Positions 62,136 to 64,000 of a stretch of DNA of 64,000 bases are shown one piece after another (positions within the stretch are counted from its first letter, which is position 1; every line of letters begins with the position of its first letter). The notes under the pieces are model-generated. The model was not told the DNA's origin. It saw nothing but the letters and a program-made list of their open reading frames with translations, and did no database searches. A program made the translations under genes and the position numbers. Location: the NCBI GenBank assembly GCA_013397865.1, contig VZTI01005041.1, positions 1,341,157-1,405,156 of the forward strand, given 5' to 3'. The stretch comes from Struthidea cinerea (Eukaryota; Chordata; Aves; Passeriformes; Corcoracidae).

Positions 62136-63415
62136 GACATTTTCATTACTTATTGATTCTCTGTGCATTATTTTCTTAATTCATAGAAAAATGAAAAACA
62201 TAAAGGAACTTTAAAATATAAATTCACACTATGACAGCATCTAGATCCAATCATCATTTGGGTCAGTAAGGAACATATTGGAATTGGATCAGCTGTAGAG
62301 CTTCAGATATAGAAGAAGAACTATAGCTAGCAGGGAAAATTCTTCATACCAGCATTTAGAGGAAAAAAAATCAAAAAGCAGTCTGGTAATAACTAGCCAT
62401 AGCTCAAAACATCATATAGATGATTTATCTGAACCAGCTAGCTCTCCCCACTCACCCTGGCCAGCAGTTAAAGCTGTGGAGAGCTCTCTTTTTGTATGAC
62501 ACTACAGTAGGTCATTAATTTTGCTCTACAGTATGTGGCATTAAGCTTACAGCAGAAAACAATGTTATTGTTTTCTTTATAGACTTTAGCTGAAAGTTTA
62601 CCATACATAGCAAAAAATGCATCACACAGAGCAGGAAGTACTATAAGAACCATAACACTTCTTGTGTAGCAAATACACAAAATACTTAGCATGTTACATC
62701 CCAACCTTGGCTCTAAAATCAAGACTTGGGATGAAATCAAGAAGCTCATTATAATAACAAATATGAAGATGGCAAGCAAGTGGGTTGTATCTTTTGAAAA
62801 AGCCTGATACATAAACAGATTAATTTTCTTGGAAAGCATTTAAAATGCCAAGCACCAACACACGGAGCTCTTGCTGTCACTTCCAGTATGTATTGAAGTA
62901 GATGAATTGCTCCTTCTCTTCTGCAAGTGTTTGGAAATCTAGAATACTTCCAAAATTAACAGAAAAATATTGTATTATCTTGATTTGTTTGGGATTATAT
63001 CAACTATGAGTAGATTAACAAGGTAGTAGAGCTGCATTCTTAGAGAATTAAATATTGGATGAAGAGAGCAGCTTCCTCTGAAATAATTTTTATATGGGCT
63101 ACACCTGACACCTGCTAAGTCTTCTCCTTATGGTATTAGCCATTCAAACCTTTCAAAGGCAGTCAAAACTGTGTCAGCAACTGACGCCACTATAAACAGT
63201 CATTTGGCCACAACCTGTTTGCTAGATACGATAAAAGCCTCATCACTCTATAGTAGATTACACCCAAAAATCCTTATTACCCTGACAGGGAATTTTGTAT
63301 TTGTTGAATTTTACTTATTTTTCTTTTTAGTATAATTGCAGTCACAACTAAAACTGCTTCAGTAGCTCAAAAGCATTTGGGGAGTGTGTTTTTTCTGAGA
63401 CCTGTACTAAGATAT
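62136..63415. other. Intron stretch with one 123-codon open frame
   Basis: No repeat was recognised. An open frame at 62468-62839 (minus) is hydrophobic but matches no family known to me and is probably chance. Confidence 0.5.
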
Positions 63416-63500
63416 GTCATGGAATCACAGAACAGTGTTCAAAGAGGCGATCTGGTCCAACCCCAAGGATGGAGACTGCACAAACTCTGCCTCACAACAA
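63416..63500 (-). mobile_element. CR1 3' terminal fragment
   Basis: The + strand reads gtcatggaatcacagaacag, gcgatctggtccaacccc and aaggatggagactgcacaaa, the reverse complement of an avian CR1 3' UTR and tail. It breaks off near 63500. Indels and short length point to an old copy. Confidence 0.8.
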
Positions 63501-64000
63501 AATAAAAAAAATATTTGTCATAGACTGCTTCTGTCATGTAGGTGTCAAATGAGAGGGATTTCAAGATTCTAATCTGAGGGTCTGAGGATTTTTTTGTTCC
63601 ACTCTGTATTTTTCTTCTTGTAACTTTCAGAAATGGAGGTAGATTTGTACACAACATTCCAAAACTGCGTTTTCTAATGAACACATCTGGAAATCCCTTT
63701 GCACCCTTGAAAATATAAGGAAAGAACACATGCAAATATCTTCACTATCAAGCTGTACATAAAGTCAGTTGATTACATAATTTATGTGATTTGAAGTTTA
63801 ATAATTCAGAAGAATCTGTTTTTTTTCTTGGCCACAAAGTACAGTTTTGTCATCAATGTCAACAAGGCTTCAGTCAGTATGTTGAAACTACTGACAGTTT
63901 GCTGGGCTTTATGTTGACAATTAGAATTTCATTTTTTTCCTGAGTCAATACAATCAGATTACTACAGAGACTTCATTACAGCCACAGGCAGGACAGCAGC
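63501..64000. other. Intron to the window edge, nothing recognised
   Basis: AT-rich sequence. It could hold more of the neighbouring CR1 but no further match was seen. Confidence 0.5.

Larger units (their letters stand above)
59924..64000 (-). other. Inferred SGCZ intron upstream of the exon (partial)
   Basis: This is sequence 5' of the exon in the gene. No upstream exon or promoter was recognised. It contains A-rich low-complexity DNA at 60849-60897, a GC-rich repeat at 61769-62135 and a CR1 tail at 63416. The rest is AT-rich and featureless by eye. Confidence 0.75.

Noticed and set aside
1..64000. mir-383, which lies in an SGCZ intron in mammals
   Set aside because: I looked by eye for the mature sequence as I remember it on both strands and did not find it; it probably lies in another part of the gene.

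Overview
The window looks like bird DNA. It is AT-rich vertebrate sequence with one short coding exon, many CR1 non-LTR retrotransposon fragments of avian type, three probable solo LTRs of endogenous retroviruses, and very few other interspersed repeats. No prokaryotic gene, operon, CRISPR array, tRNA or rRNA was found.

The only convincing protein-coding sequence is a 195-bp exon on the minus strand at 59729-59923. It encodes 65 residues holding the short cytoplasmic segment and the single transmembrane helix of a sarcoglycan of the gamma/delta/zeta group. The best match from memory is zeta-sarcoglycan (SGCZ). Both splice sites are clear. SGCZ is known to be a giant gene with very long introns, so nearly everything else here is inferred to be SGCZ intron: 59924-64000 lies upstream of the exon in the gene, and 1-59728 lies downstream.

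Layout. 1-6.2 kb: a small CR1 piece, a 79-base A homopolymer, a CR1 copy split by a solo LTR (4141-4952, 5-bp target duplication CCAGT), and a second old CR1. 6.2-29.9 kb: mostly unique AT-rich intron with CR1 pieces at 18.4 and 21.1 kb, a trace of a very old CR1 at 11.3 kb, and simple repeats. 30-34 kb: a broken CR1 endonuclease region, a GC-rich LTR-like element and a small inverted CR1. 34-55.8 kb: mostly unique intron with CR1 pieces at 43.4 and 44.3 kb, an ancient CR1 at 46.6 kb and a CA microsatellite. 55.8-56.9 kb: a CR1 split by a compact solo LTR (56210-56598, duplication CTAAA). 59.7 kb: the exon. 61.8-62.1 kb: a GC-rich repeat bounded by an 11-bp direct repeat. 63.4 kb: one more CR1 tail.

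No undescribed multi-gene system is visible. The points most worth checking are the nested solo LTRs lying in the sense direction of SGCZ with recognisable TATA and poly(A) signals, the ATG placed exactly at the exon's splice acceptor, a CR1 with an inverted 5' part, and the unassigned repeat at 61.8-62.1 kb.
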